From Trinickia fusca (GTDB lineage: Bacteria > Pseudomonadota > Gammaproteobacteria > Burkholderiales > Burkholderiaceae), in assembly GCF_003628145.1 (NCBI RefSeq), contig NZ_RBZV01000014.1, forward strand, positions 42,345 through 106,344: 64,000 nt of DNA. The letters are read 5' to 3'. Below the pieces are notes generated by a model. That model was not told the origin of the DNA, did not search any database, and saw nothing but the letters and a program-made list of their open reading frames with translations. Of this stretch, positions 15,820 through 24,142 are shown piece after piece (position 1 is the first letter of the stretch; each line of letters opens with the position of its first letter). A program made the translations under genes and the position numbers.

Positions 15820-17739
15820 ATGAGCCTCTCGAGCCTGCTGCTGCAGCTGCTCAACGGGCTCGCCGACGCATCGACGCTGTTCCTGATGGCGGTCGGCCTC
15901 TCGCTCGTGTTCGGGGTGAGCCGCATCGTCAACTTCGCGCATGGCTCGTTCTATATGCTGGGCCTCTACGTGGCCTACACGCTCGCGGGGCGGATCGGCG
16001 GTACGCTCGGGTTCTGGGCGTCCATGCTGCTGGCCGGCGTCGTAGCGGCGCTCGTTGCGGGCGTGTTCGAGATCGCCGTTCTGCGGCGCATCTATCGCGC
16101 GCCCGAGCTGTTCCAGTTCCTCGCGACGTTTGCACTCGTGCTGATCGTCAAGGACGCCGTGCTTTACGCATGGGGTCCCGAGGATCTGTTCGGCCCGCGT
16201 GCCCCCGGCCTGGGCGGCTCGATTCCATTGCTGGGTGGGCGCATCCCGCAATACGACCTCGTACTGATCCTCATTGCTCCCGTCGTACTCGGTGCACTCT
16301 GGTGGGCCGTCAACAAAACGCGCGCCGGCATCCTCGTGCGAGCCGCCACGCATGACCGCGAGATGGCCGGAGCGCTCGGCATCAATCAGGCATGGCTCTT
16401 CACGGGCGTGTTTGCCTTCGGCTGCTTTCTCGCGGGGCTCGCCGGCGCATTGCAGCTACCCCGCGCACCGGCGACGCTCGGTCTCGATCTCGAGACGATC
16501 GGCGATGCGTTCGTTGTCGTCGTCATGGGCGGGATCGGATCCATCGCCGGGACTTATCTCGCCGCGCTGCTGATCGCCGAGCTGAAAGTCCTGTGCATCG
16601 GCATCGGTCATGTCGCGATAGCCGGCTTCGATTTGCCGCTCGCGAAGCTCACCCTGGTGCTGGAATTTCTGACGATGGCGTGCGTGCTGATTGCTCGGCC
16701 GACTGGGCTCCTCGGCAAAGGGCAGGTGCCCGCGCAGCGTGTTCCGGCGTCCGCCGAGCCGCTGGAGCCCTGGGGCACCAAGGCGCGCATGGCCGCGTTC
16801 GGCGCACTCGCGCTCCTGGCCTGCGCACCCGCCACGCAATCGGCTTATCCGTATGCGAGCGTGCTCCTCGTCGACATGATGGTGGCCGCGCTTTTCGCTG
16901 CGAGCCTGCATTTCATCTTGGGGCCGGGCAACATCCAGACGTTTGGCCATGCTGCGTACTTCGGGATCGGCGGCTACGGCGCCGCGCTGCTCGCGACACG
17001 GTTCAACTTGCCGATGGAGCTCGCACTCGTATCCGCGCCCGTGATCGGCGGCGTATTCGCGCTGTTCTTCGGCTACTTTTGCGTGCGTCTGTCGGGCGCT
17101 TATCTGGCGATGCTCACGCTCGCGCTCGTACAGTTGATCTGGGCAGCCGTGTCTCAATGGGACACATTGGGCGGCAGCAACGGCCTGATCGGCGTGTGGC
17201 CCGCGCCGTGGCTCGCGACGCCATCCGCCTATTACTGGCTTGCGTTAGCCGTCTGCGCGGCAGGCATCATCGTCCTGCGGCGCATGTTGTTCTCGCCGTT
17301 CGGGCTCGCCTTGCGCGCATGCCGTGATTCGGCGCTGCGCGCGGAAGCGCTCGGCATCGACGTCGTGCGTGTCCGCTGGCTCGCATTCGGCGCAGCGGGC
17401 GCGTGGTGCGGGCTCGCCGGCGCGTTGTTCGTCTTTTCGAAGGGCGGGATTTCGCCGGAGGCGATCGGTGTCGGCAAATCGGTCGACGGCCTCGTCATGG
17501 TAATGCTCGGAGGCTTGCAGACGTTGATGGGGCCGGTCGCCGGCGCGGCGGTCTTCACGTGGCTCTACGACACGGTCGCGCGCGCGGGCGGCTATTGGCA
17601 CGCGCTGCTCGGCGCCATCATCCTGCTCATCGTGATCGTGTTTCCCGACGGCCTCGTCGGCACGGCCGGCAGGGTGCTCGGCCGGCTCCGCTCACGCTTC
17701 TTCGCAAGCGATGGCACGCCGGCTCGGGAGGCGCGATGA
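15820..17739 (+). CDS. Fused LivH-LivM-type ABC permease (both membrane subunits in one protein)
   Basis: 639 residues, about twice the usual length. Residues 1-290 are LivH-like (GLSLVFGVSRIVNFAHGSFY, and the EAA-like stretch ATHDREMAGALGIN). Residues 325-630 are LivM-like (LGPGNIQTFGHAAYFGIGGY, GGSNGLIG, ACRDSALRAEALGID). A linker around residues 295-320 joins them. The ribosome site GGAGG lies nine bases before ATG 15820. Its stop overlaps the ATPase start (ATGA). Fusions of this sort occur in several Burkholderiales aromatic-acid importers. Confidence 0.92.
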   Translation: MSLSSLLLQLLNGLADASTLFLMAVGLSLVFGVSRIVNFAHGSFYMLGLYVAYTLAGRIGGTLGFWASMLLAGVVAALVAGVFEIAVLRRIYRAPELFQFLATFALVLIVKDAVLYAWGPEDLFGPRAPGLGGSIPLLGGRIPQYDLVLILIAPVVLGALWWAVNKTRAGILVRAATHDREMAGALGINQAWLFTGVFAFGCFLAGLAGALQLPRAPATLGLDLETIGDAFVVVVMGGIGSIAGTYLAALLIAELKVLCIGIGHVAIAGFDLPLAKLTLVLEFLTMACVLIARPTGLLGKGQVPAQRVPASAEPLEPWGTKARMAAFGALALLACAPATQSAYPYASVLLVDMMVAALFAASLHFILGPGNIQTFGHAAYFGIGGYGAALLATRFNLPMELALVSAPVIGGVFALFFGYFCVRLSGAYLAMLTLALVQLIWAAVSQWDTLGGSNGLIGVWPAPWLATPSAYYWLALAVCAAGIIVLRRMLFSPFGLALRACRDSALRAEALGIDVVRVRWLAFGAAGAWCGLAGALFVFSKGGISPEAIGVGKSVDGLVMVMLGGLQTLMGPVAGAAVFTWLYDTVARAGGYWHALLGAIILLIVIVFPDGLVGTAGRVLGRLRSRFFASDGTPAREAR

Positions 17740-18536
17740 GTCTCCTCTCGGTGAAAAACATCACGATGGCGTTCGGCAGTGTGACGGCCGTCGACGATGT
17801 CTCGTTCGAGCTGCACGCAGGACAGCTGCTCGCGCTGCTCGGACCGAACGGCGCGGGCAAGTCCACCTGTTTCAACGTCATCAACGGACAACTGCGCCCC
17901 GCGCGCGGTTCGGTCCGCTTCGATGGCCACGAGATCGCCGGCATACGGCCGCGCGACATCTGGCGCCTGGGAGTCGGCCGCACGTTTCAGGTGTCCGCGA
18001 CGTTCGGCTCTATGACCGTCCTCGAAAACGTGCAGATGGCGTTGCTCTCGTTCGGCAAGCGGTTGTTCCGCTTCTGGGCACCCGCGGCGGGCTTTTACCG
18101 ACGCGAGGCGCTCGCGTTGCTCGAGCGTGTCGGCATGGCCGGCGAGGCAGGGCGGCTCTGCGGCACGCTCTCGTACGGCGACGTCAAGCGCGTCGAGCTT
18201 GCCATGGCGTTGGCAAACCGGCCGAAGCTGCTCTTGATGGACGAGCCGACGGCCGGCATGGCGCCGGCCGAGCGTCACGCGATGATGGCGATGACCAAGC
18301 GCTTGGTGCGCGAAGACGGGCTGGCGGTGCTGTTCACCGAGCACAGCATGGACATCGTGTTCGAGTTCGCCGATCGCATGATCGTGCTCGCGCGCGGCAA
18401 GCTGATCGCCGAGGGCGATAGCGCGACGATCCGCAACGATGAGGCCGTGCGGGCCGCGTATTTCGGTAGGCTTGCGCAGCCGTGCATGAGCGCGGGCACG
18501 GGCACGCCGAGCAACGTGCCGTTGGAGAGCTTATGA
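17736..18536 (+). CDS. ABC transporter ATPase (LivG-type)
   Basis: 266 residues. Walker A is GPNGAGKS and Walker B LLLMDEPTAG, with a switch His in FTEHSMD. The signature segment is LSYGDVKRVELAMALA, close to the LivG form (LSYGxQRRLEIA) rather than LSGGQ. The long open frame starting 333 bases upstream is out of phase with the permease and not real; ATG 17736 overlaps the permease stop by four bases. It energises import by the fused permease. The C-terminal 20 residues are an unusual Ser/Gly/Pro tail. Confidence 0.92.
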   Translation: MSLLSVKNITMAFGSVTAVDDVSFELHAGQLLALLGPNGAGKSTCFNVINGQLRPARGSVRFDGHEIAGIRPRDIWRLGVGRTFQVSATFGSMTVLENVQMALLSFGKRLFRFWAPAAGFYRREALALLERVGMAGEAGRLCGTLSYGDVKRVELAMALANRPKLLLMDEPTAGMAPAERHAMMAMTKRLVREDGLAVLFTEHSMDIVFEFADRMIVLARGKLIAEGDSATIRNDEAVRAAYFGRLAQPCMSAGTGTPSNVPLESL

Positions 18537-18591
18537 AGTGCCAGGACGTCAGCGCTTGTGTTCGGGTTCGTGTCCGCAGAGGAGCGATCGC

Positions 18592-19305
18592 ATGAGCGAG
18601 ACGCTGCTCGACGTCGCGAAGCTCGACGCCTTTTACGGCCGCGCACAGATTCTGTTCGGTATGAGCCTGACGGTCGCACGCGGCGAGGTGGTGGCGCTCA
18701 TGGGGCGCAACGGCGCGGGCAAGTCGACGACGATGAAAGCGCTCATCGGTCTCGCGGACCGCTCGAGTGCGCACAGCCGTTTTCGCGGGCACGACATCGG
18801 GCGTCTCGATTCATACCGGATCGCGCGGCTCGGGCTTGGGTTCGTGCCCGAGGATCGACGGATTTTCACGGACCTGACCGTCGAGGAAAACCTCGAGGTC
18901 GGCCGTCAGCCGCCTCGCGATGGCCTGCGCCCCTGGACGCCCGCTCGGCTCTACGAATTGTTTCCGAACCTCGGGGCCATGCGCAGCCGGCGCGGCTCAG
19001 AGATGAGCGGCGGGGAGCAGCAGATGCTGACGATCGCGCGCACGCTGATGGGCAATCCCTATCTCGTGCTGCTCGACGAGCCGTCCGAGGGCGTGGCGCC
19101 GCTCATCGTCGAGCAACTCGCTCAGACGATCGTCGAGCTCAAGCGCGAAGGGCTCGCGATCCTCCTGTCCGAGCAAAACCTGCCGTTTGCCGCCGAAGTC
19201 AGCGACCGCGCATACGTGATGGACAGCGGACACATCCGTCATCACGCGTCGATGGCCGAGCTCGCCGCCGACACGAGCGTGCAGCGCACCTATCTGTCCA
19301 TGTAG
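18592..19305 (+). CDS. ABC transporter ATPase (LivF-type)
   Basis: 237 residues with Walker A GRNGAGKST, signature MSGGEQQMLTIARTL, Walker B LVLLDEPSEGVAP and LLSEQNLPFA as the switch region, all typical of LivF. ATG 18592 is preceded by GGAG at eight bases. It follows LivG by 55 bases and completes the HAAT importer: binding protein, fused permease, two ATPases. Confidence 0.92.
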   Translation: MSETLLDVAKLDAFYGRAQILFGMSLTVARGEVVALMGRNGAGKSTTMKALIGLADRSSAHSRFRGHDIGRLDSYRIARLGLGFVPEDRRIFTDLTVEENLEVGRQPPRDGLRPWTPARLYELFPNLGAMRSRRGSEMSGGEQQMLTIARTLMGNPYLVLLDEPSEGVAPLIVEQLAQTIVELKREGLAILLSEQNLPFAAEVSDRAYVMDSGHIRHHASMAELAADTSVQRTYLSM

Positions 19306-19363
19306 CCACCGCGTCTGCCTCGTCGTCCCGATTCCTGGATCTTCGATGTCGAAAGGAGCACAC

Positions 19364-20098
19364 ATGCAGCGACGATTTTTCCTCCAAGCCGCGGGAATGG
19401 GCGGGCTCGCGATGCTCGCGCAGACCGTCACGCGGCCGGTGCTCGCGGGAGAGCACCGGCCGATCAAGCCAGGCAGGGACAGCGTATTGATCGTGGTGGA
19501 CGTGCAGAACTGCTTCACTGCGGGCGGCACGCTCGCGATCAAGGACGGCGAAGAGGTGGTGCCCATCATCAACCGCGTAGGCAAAGCGTTCGAGAACGTC
19601 GTGATGACGCAGGACTGGCATCCGCGCGGCCATGCTTCGTTCGCGTCGTCGCATCCGGGTAAGAAGCCTTTCGAAAGCGTGCAGCTCTCCTATGGCAAGC
19701 AGGTGCTGTGGCCGGACCATTGCATCCAGGGCACGACCGATGCGGCATTGCGCACTGACCTCGATCTCCCGCAGGCCGAACTCATCGTTCGCAAGGGCTA
19801 CCACCGTGAAGTCGACAGTTACTCCGCTTTCATGGAAGCCGACCGCCGTACGTCGACGGGGCTCGCGGCCTACCTGAACGTGCATGGCATTCGCGACGTG
19901 TTCGTCGTGGGCCTGGCGACCGACTTCTGCGTCGCGAACACGGCGATCGATGCGCGCGCGGCCGGCTTCGATGTCTATGTGATCGAGGATGCGACGCGTG
20001 CTGTCGATCTGAACGGCTCGCTCGCCCAAGCGTGGACCGATATGCGGAAAGCTGGCGTCAAGCGCATCCAATCGACCGATCTCGTGCTGCCGGCTTAG
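19364..20098 (+). CDS. pncA: Nicotinamidase with a twin-arginine (Tat) signal peptide
   Basis: 244 residues. The N-terminus MQRRFFLQAAGMGGLAMLA has the RRxFLx Tat motif and a hydrophobic core, with probable cleavage before about residue 30, so the enzyme should fold in the cytoplasm and work in the periplasm. The catalytic set is intact: Asp46 in VVDVQNCF, Lys144 in VRKGYHREVDSYSAF and Cys189 in GLATDFCV. The metal motif TQDWHP and WPDHC are present. It would hydrolyse nicotinamide to nicotinate outside the inner membrane. ATG 19364 follows AAAGGAG by seven bases. Cytoplasmic PncA is the norm, so the Tat signal is notable. Confidence 0.88.
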   Translation: MQRRFFLQAAGMGGLAMLAQTVTRPVLAGEHRPIKPGRDSVLIVVDVQNCFTAGGTLAIKDGEEVVPIINRVGKAFENVVMTQDWHPRGHASFASSHPGKKPFESVQLSYGKQVLWPDHCIQGTTDAALRTDLDLPQAELIVRKGYHREVDSYSAFMEADRRTSTGLAAYLNVHGIRDVFVVGLATDFCVANTAIDARAAGFDVYVIEDATRAVDLNGSLAQAWTDMRKAGVKRIQSTDLVLPA

Positions 20099-20148
20099 GC
20101 AGAAATAAGTCGAAGTCTCGGCATGCGTGCCGAGCGACAGGGGAGAGC

Positions 20149-21453
20149 ATGAGACGGGCCATAGGAACGCTGCGCTGGCGAATCGTCGCCTTCTTGATCG
20201 CGCCGATGACGACCGTGATGACGCTCGACCGGGCGGCGATGAGCGTCGCCGCGCCCATCGTGCAGAAGGAGCTCGGGCTCTCGCTCGTCGACATGTCCCT
20301 GATCCTGACGATCTACTTCTGGGCCTACGCTTTGGGACAAGTGCCGGCAGGCCGCGCAGCCGAACGGATCGGACCGCGCAAGGTGCTGTTCATCACGTCG
20401 GTCGCCTGGTCGGTCGTCATGGCCGCAACGCCGCTGCGCGCTTCCTTCGGTTGGCTGCTCGGGTGCCGCGCGCTGCTGGGCGCTGCGCAGTCGGCGGACT
20501 GGTCGAGCGGCGTCGTTGCGCTCAAGCGCTGGTTTCCGCGCCGCGAGCGTGCGACCAGCAATGGGCTGCTCCTGGCCGGCCTGTATCTTGGACCGATCGT
20601 CTCCGCGCCGCTGTCGGCGTGGATCATCGAGCGGGCCGGCTGGCGGGTACTGTTCGGCGTTTACAGCGGGATCGGGCTCTTGTTGGGGCTCGCGTGGTGG
20701 TATGGCTATCGTGACGAGCCGGAGCGTCATCCGCGGATCTCGCGTGCCGAGGCCGAGTACATTGCGGCAGGGCGCGAGCTGGGGCAGGTCACTCAGCGCG
20801 CGCAATGGATGAAGTTTTTTCGCGCGCCACGCTTCTGGGTATTCGGCATCCAGTATTTCCTGCTCGTGCTGATTCAGAGCTTCTACACGACCTGGCTGCC
20901 GACGTACCTGATGAAAGCACGCGGGTTGTCGTTGCAGGCGATGGGCATCCAGGCATCGTTGCCGTGGGTCGCCGTTGTCATAGCCGTCTATGTGGCGGGC
21001 GTCGTTTGCGATCGCATTCATCGACGGACCCGCTCGCTCTGGTTCGCGCGTGTGCCTGTGGCGATGGCCGGGTTCGTGCTCGGCGCGCTCGGCATGTTTG
21101 CCGCGGCGCGCGCGACATCCGCACCGGGCGCCGTTGCATGGTTGTGCCTGTCGTTCGCGGCCGTGGGCTTCGTCCAAGTGACGGTGTGGTCCACCGCGCA
21201 GGATCTCGGTGGTGAGCACGCGGGTGTCATGTCGGGCTGGACCAACCTGTGGGGGGCGGCAGCGAACGTTGCGGGGCCGGTGACGATGGCGCTCGCCGTA
21301 CGGATGACGGGGGCTTGGTCGGCAGCGCTTGCGCTCAATGCGGTCGCAGCCGCTTGCGGGACGTTGCTGTGGTTGTTCCTGCGCCCGGATCGACCGCTCT
21401 TTCCGCCCGAGCCACAAGCCGTGGCGCCCGCGCTGGTGTCGACGCAGACCTGA
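20149..21453 (+). CDS. MFS transporter, anion:cation symporter (ACS) type
   Basis: 434 residues, 12 predicted TM helices. The ACS-type start has an Asp/Arg pair in TM1 (VMTLDRAAMSVAAPIVQ). Motif A is GRAAERIGPRKVLF, and TM4-TM5 has GCRALLGAAQSADWSSGVVAL followed by WFPRRERATSNGL. This family (phthalate, glucarate, hydroxyphenylacetate and nicotinate permeases) imports organic acids with protons. ATG 20149 has GGGGAGAG just upstream. Between the periplasmic nicotinamidase and NadC it could import nicotinate or a related pyridine acid (inference). Confidence 0.85.
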   Translation: MRRAIGTLRWRIVAFLIAPMTTVMTLDRAAMSVAAPIVQKELGLSLVDMSLILTIYFWAYALGQVPAGRAAERIGPRKVLFITSVAWSVVMAATPLRASFGWLLGCRALLGAAQSADWSSGVVALKRWFPRRERATSNGLLLAGLYLGPIVSAPLSAWIIERAGWRVLFGVYSGIGLLLGLAWWYGYRDEPERHPRISRAEAEYIAAGRELGQVTQRAQWMKFFRAPRFWVFGIQYFLLVLIQSFYTTWLPTYLMKARGLSLQAMGIQASLPWVAVVIAVYVAGVVCDRIHRRTRSLWFARVPVAMAGFVLGALGMFAAARATSAPGAVAWLCLSFAAVGFVQVTVWSTAQDLGGEHAGVMSGWTNLWGAAANVAGPVTMALAVRMTGAWSAALALNAVAAACGTLLWLFLRPDRPLFPPEPQAVAPALVSTQT

Positions 21454-21516
21454 GCCGTGCCGCGCGTGGGCCGAACCCATCCATTTCAACGTATCAGTTA
21501 GCTGGAGGAGAACACT

Positions 21517-22353
21517 ATGTACGATTCCTGGAGCATCGAACGAACGATCGACCTTTGGCTCGCCGAGGACATCGGGCACGGCGATCTGACCGCCCAATCG
21601 ATGCTCGATCCCGATCAGACGGCCGAGTTTTATATGAATGCGCGCGAGGAGCTCGTCGTCGCGGGCATCGACGTGGCCGCGAGCATCTTCGGACGCTACG
21701 ACCGGACGCTCGATGTGAAGACGCATGTGCGAGACGGCACGCGCGTCGCCGCTGGTACGCGGCTGCTCAGCGTGAGTGGCTGCGCGCGCAGCGTGCTGAC
21801 CGCGGAGCGCACGGCGTTGAACATCGTGCAGCGCTTGTCGGGCATCGCGACAGAGACCGCACGATATGTCGCGAAGATCGAAGGGACGGGCGTCAAGCTG
21901 CTCGACAGCCGCAAGACCACGCCGGGCATGCGCATGCTCGAAAAGCACGCTGTTACGTGCGGCGGGGCGTTGAACCATCGGCTCGGCCTCGACAGCGGCG
22001 TCATGATCAAGGACAACCATATCGCCGTGTGCGGCAGCATCAAGGCAGCCGTGGCCCGTGCGCGCGCGATGACGCCCGTGTTGACGAAGATCGAGGTCGA
22101 ATGCGATCGGCTCGATCAGGTCGGCGATGCGCTCGAGGCGGGCGCAGACGTCATCATGCTCGACAACATGTCGATAGCGGATATGACTGAAGCGGTCAGG
22201 ATGACGGCAGGGCGCGCGAAACTCGAGGCATCGGGAGGGATACGTCTCGATACGATTCGCGCGATCGCGGAAACCGGTGTGGATTACATCTCGACGAGCC
22301 GCATCACGCAGGCAGCACCGGCCGTCGATATTGGTCTCGACAGTCCGGACTAA
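21517..22353 (+). CDS. nadC: Nicotinate-nucleotide pyrophosphorylase (quinolinate phosphoribosyltransferase)
   Basis: 278 residues, the usual NadC length. Signatures are LAEDIGHGDLTAQS near the N-terminus, LLDSRKTTPGMR (substrate/PRPP site), CGGALNHRLGLDSGVMIKDNHI, EVECD, VIMLDNMS and LEASGGI. The enzyme converts quinolinate and PRPP to nicotinate mononucleotide with loss of CO2. The ribosome site GGAGGAG is strong. There is no nadA or nadB here, so this is probably an accessory copy serving the island, not the biosynthetic one. The paralogue ModD is excluded by the TTPG and KDNH context and by absence of mod genes. Confidence 0.92.
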   Translation: MYDSWSIERTIDLWLAEDIGHGDLTAQSMLDPDQTAEFYMNAREELVVAGIDVAASIFGRYDRTLDVKTHVRDGTRVAAGTRLLSVSGCARSVLTAERTALNIVQRLSGIATETARYVAKIEGTGVKLLDSRKTTPGMRMLEKHAVTCGGALNHRLGLDSGVMIKDNHIAVCGSIKAAVARARAMTPVLTKIEVECDRLDQVGDALEAGADVIMLDNMSIADMTEAVRMTAGRAKLEASGGIRLDTIRAIAETGVDYISTSRITQAAPAVDIGLDSPD

Positions 22354-22449
22354 ATTCATCGTTCGGCATCCGAAGTCTATCGCCGTGCGGTCTCGCCCTT
22401 GTCGAACGTCGAGATGGATCGATGTGCGGGTCTGTCAAGACAGGATCGC

Positions 22450-23553
22450 ATGGCCCGAGAAGTTCAATGCCTCTTCGTCTCCCAAATGCTTACTGACGCT
22501 GACACGCCAACTGAAAGCCGCGACACCACGCCGGTGATCGCCACTGGTACGAATCCGCTTGCCGGAATCGGCGTCGGCTTGAATCGCTATTCCGAGCGGC
22601 GCGATGACGACGCGTGGCTTGTCGCGATCGCCGCCTCGCCCGCGGCGCGCTATATCGTCCTTGATGCGGACCTGCGTGCCTATACCTGTCTGACGCCGGA
22701 TGGATTGCGGCTGCTGCGGCTCGATACGCAAGCGCGCGATGCGTTGCTGCCACGCGATGCAAATGCAAGTTTTCTCGGCGAGGCCGAGGGCCACGCCTAT
22801 TTCGCGCTGCGGGTCGACGCGCTTGAGCAGGTGGTTCAGGAACGCCTGGCAGCGCGGGCCGTCGATCTGCGTGAGGAGGGCTTGAGCCTGCCAACGCTCG
22901 ACGCCGGCCTCTTCGCGTATGCGAAAGGGCTCTTTCATTGGCAGCAGAGCACGCGCTTTTGCAGCCGCTGTGGGGCTCGCGTCGAGCGCCGGCATGCGGG
23001 CCATCTGCTTCAGTGCACTGCGCCTGAATGTGCGCAACCGCATTACGCGCGCACGGACCCGGCGATCATCGTGCTCGTCGAACACGAGGGGGCGTGCCTG
23101 CTCGGACGCCACGCGAATTGGACGCCGGGGCGCTATTCGCTGATTGCGGGATTCGTCGATCCCGGCGAAACGCTGGAGTCGGCGGTGCGCCGGGAGGTGG
23201 CGGAAGAGACGGGGGTGCAGGTCGGTGCTGTTTTCTATCACTCGTCTCAGCCTTGGCCGATGCCTGCGTCGCTGATGCTGGGCTTTTCCGCTGTTGCGCT
23301 GAGTCGGGAGATGGAGCCGCGCGATCAGGAACTGGAGGATGTGCGCTGGTTCACGCCTCGACAGATCGTGGCGGGGCTGGACGCGGGGGAGCTGAGCATG
23401 CCAACGCCGCTTTCGGTGTCGTATTGTCTGATCTCGGACTGGCTTCTGCAGAGGGCTGGGATTGATTTGGGTGACGTGTTGGCGGGGCGGACTGGGGGGG
23501 GCGATGTGAGAATGAACTTCATTGCGCCGGGTGAACGACGTGGGAGTGGGTAA
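22450..23553 (+). CDS. nudC: NADH pyrophosphatase / NAD-cap hydrolase (Nudix)
   Basis: About 367 residues with this start. The zinc ribbon is FCSRCGA...CTAPECAQPHY, the Nudix box is GETLESAVRREVAEETGV (GX5EX7REUXEEXGU), and the NudC-specific SQPWPMPASLM follows 14 residues later. Such enzymes split NAD(H) into NMN(H) and AMP and remove NAD caps from RNA. The start is uncertain: ATG 22450 has a weak AGGA, ATG 22486 has none, and the frame opens at a TTG at 22399. It follows nadC by 96 bases, adding a third NAD-metabolism gene to the island. Confidence 0.9.
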   Translation: MAREVQCLFVSQMLTDADTPTESRDTTPVIATGTNPLAGIGVGLNRYSERRDDDAWLVAIAASPAARYIVLDADLRAYTCLTPDGLRLLRLDTQARDALLPRDANASFLGEAEGHAYFALRVDALEQVVQERLAARAVDLREEGLSLPTLDAGLFAYAKGLFHWQQSTRFCSRCGARVERRHAGHLLQCTAPECAQPHYARTDPAIIVLVEHEGACLLGRHANWTPGRYSLIAGFVDPGETLESAVRREVAEETGVQVGAVFYHSSQPWPMPASLMLGFSAVALSREMEPRDQELEDVRWFTPRQIVAGLDAGELSMPTPLSVSYCLISDWLLQRAGIDLGDVLAGRTGGGDVRMNFIAPGERRGSG

Positions 23554-23738
23554 TGAATTTCAATCTAAGTCATGCTATTGCAAAAATAGTTCTGATCTTT
23601 CTGCTGGGGGTCGCGATGCATACGATATTAGGAAGGCTCGACTTGCCCGACGCATGGAGAATTTTCGCCTCAGTTATTGCAGGTATAGTGCTAAGTGATG
23701 TGTTTCTTGATTATTCAAATAATGCAAAAAAGAAATGA
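23553..23738 (+). CDS. Small membrane protein, unknown
   Basis: 61 residues, two hydrophobic helices (IVLIFLLGVAMHTIL and WRIFASVIAGIVLSDVFL) and a basic tail NNAKKK. The ATG overlaps the nudC stop (TAATG), so it can be translated by re-initiation. Base composition drops sharply here compared with nudC, which may indicate a different origin. No homology was recognised. It could be a real small protein or a chance frame. Confidence 0.4.
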   Translation: MNFNLSHAIAKIVLIFLLGVAMHTILGRLDLPDAWRIFASVIAGIVLSDVFLDYSNNAKKK

Positions 23739-24142
23739 TGCTAGATGCTAGCAGACAATAGCACCGATAGTTGAAGGCCCCGAGCTCGACTTGGTAGAAG
23801 CAGTGCATCATGGCTCGACGTCAGGCTGGCGAACGGGCGCTTTCATCGCTGAAACGTATTTGTGATTCGCTAACGTCGCGGCGACCAATCCGGAGTGCGA
23901 CACCCAGCTCAGACATGGCTTGCAGAAGCCCTCGCGTGTTCCTGGCGGCGGGCCGCGGCGTCGACCAAGCCAGTCGACCCCATGAAATGTTTTCCCCCTG
24001 AAACGAAATCCGCGTTTTTCGCAGGGCAAAGGGGTTCCCGTCATCAACCGCGCCCCGTCCGCCCAGCCACCGACGGTCTTGGCATGTTGCTCGCTTCCCA
24101 GCTTCTCTGGTTTTAGCCACTCTCTGTGAAGGAGCTAACAAA
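23739..24142. other. Intergenic stretch without a convincing gene
   Basis: 404 bases between the small membrane ORF and the HAF protein. Several short frames exist on both strands (for example 23808-24047 minus) but none has a ribosome site, a recognisable motif or neighbour coupling. The only clear element is the ribosome site AAGGAG at 24129-24134 for the next gene. Composition and stop pattern suggest decayed coding sequence, origin unknown. Confidence 0.5.

Noticed and set aside
14572..16353. Long open frame (593 codons) antisense to the binding protein and permease genes
   Set aside because: High-GC coding DNA leaves long open antisense frames; the sense strand has clear families, signals and coupling, and the antisense product is Arg/His/Asp-rich with no motif.
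21517..22353. NadC considered as ModD (molybdenum transport paralogue)
   Set aside because: NadC motifs TTPG and KDNH are intact and there are no mod genes nearby.
20095..22359. 754-codon open frame antisense to the MFS and nadC genes
   Set aside because: Mirror frame of strongly biased coding sequence; no domain recognised.
23808..24047. Minus-strand frame of 79 codons in the gap before the HAF gene
   Set aside because: No ribosome site, no recognised motif, and the opposite strand has equally long frames; treated as non-coding.
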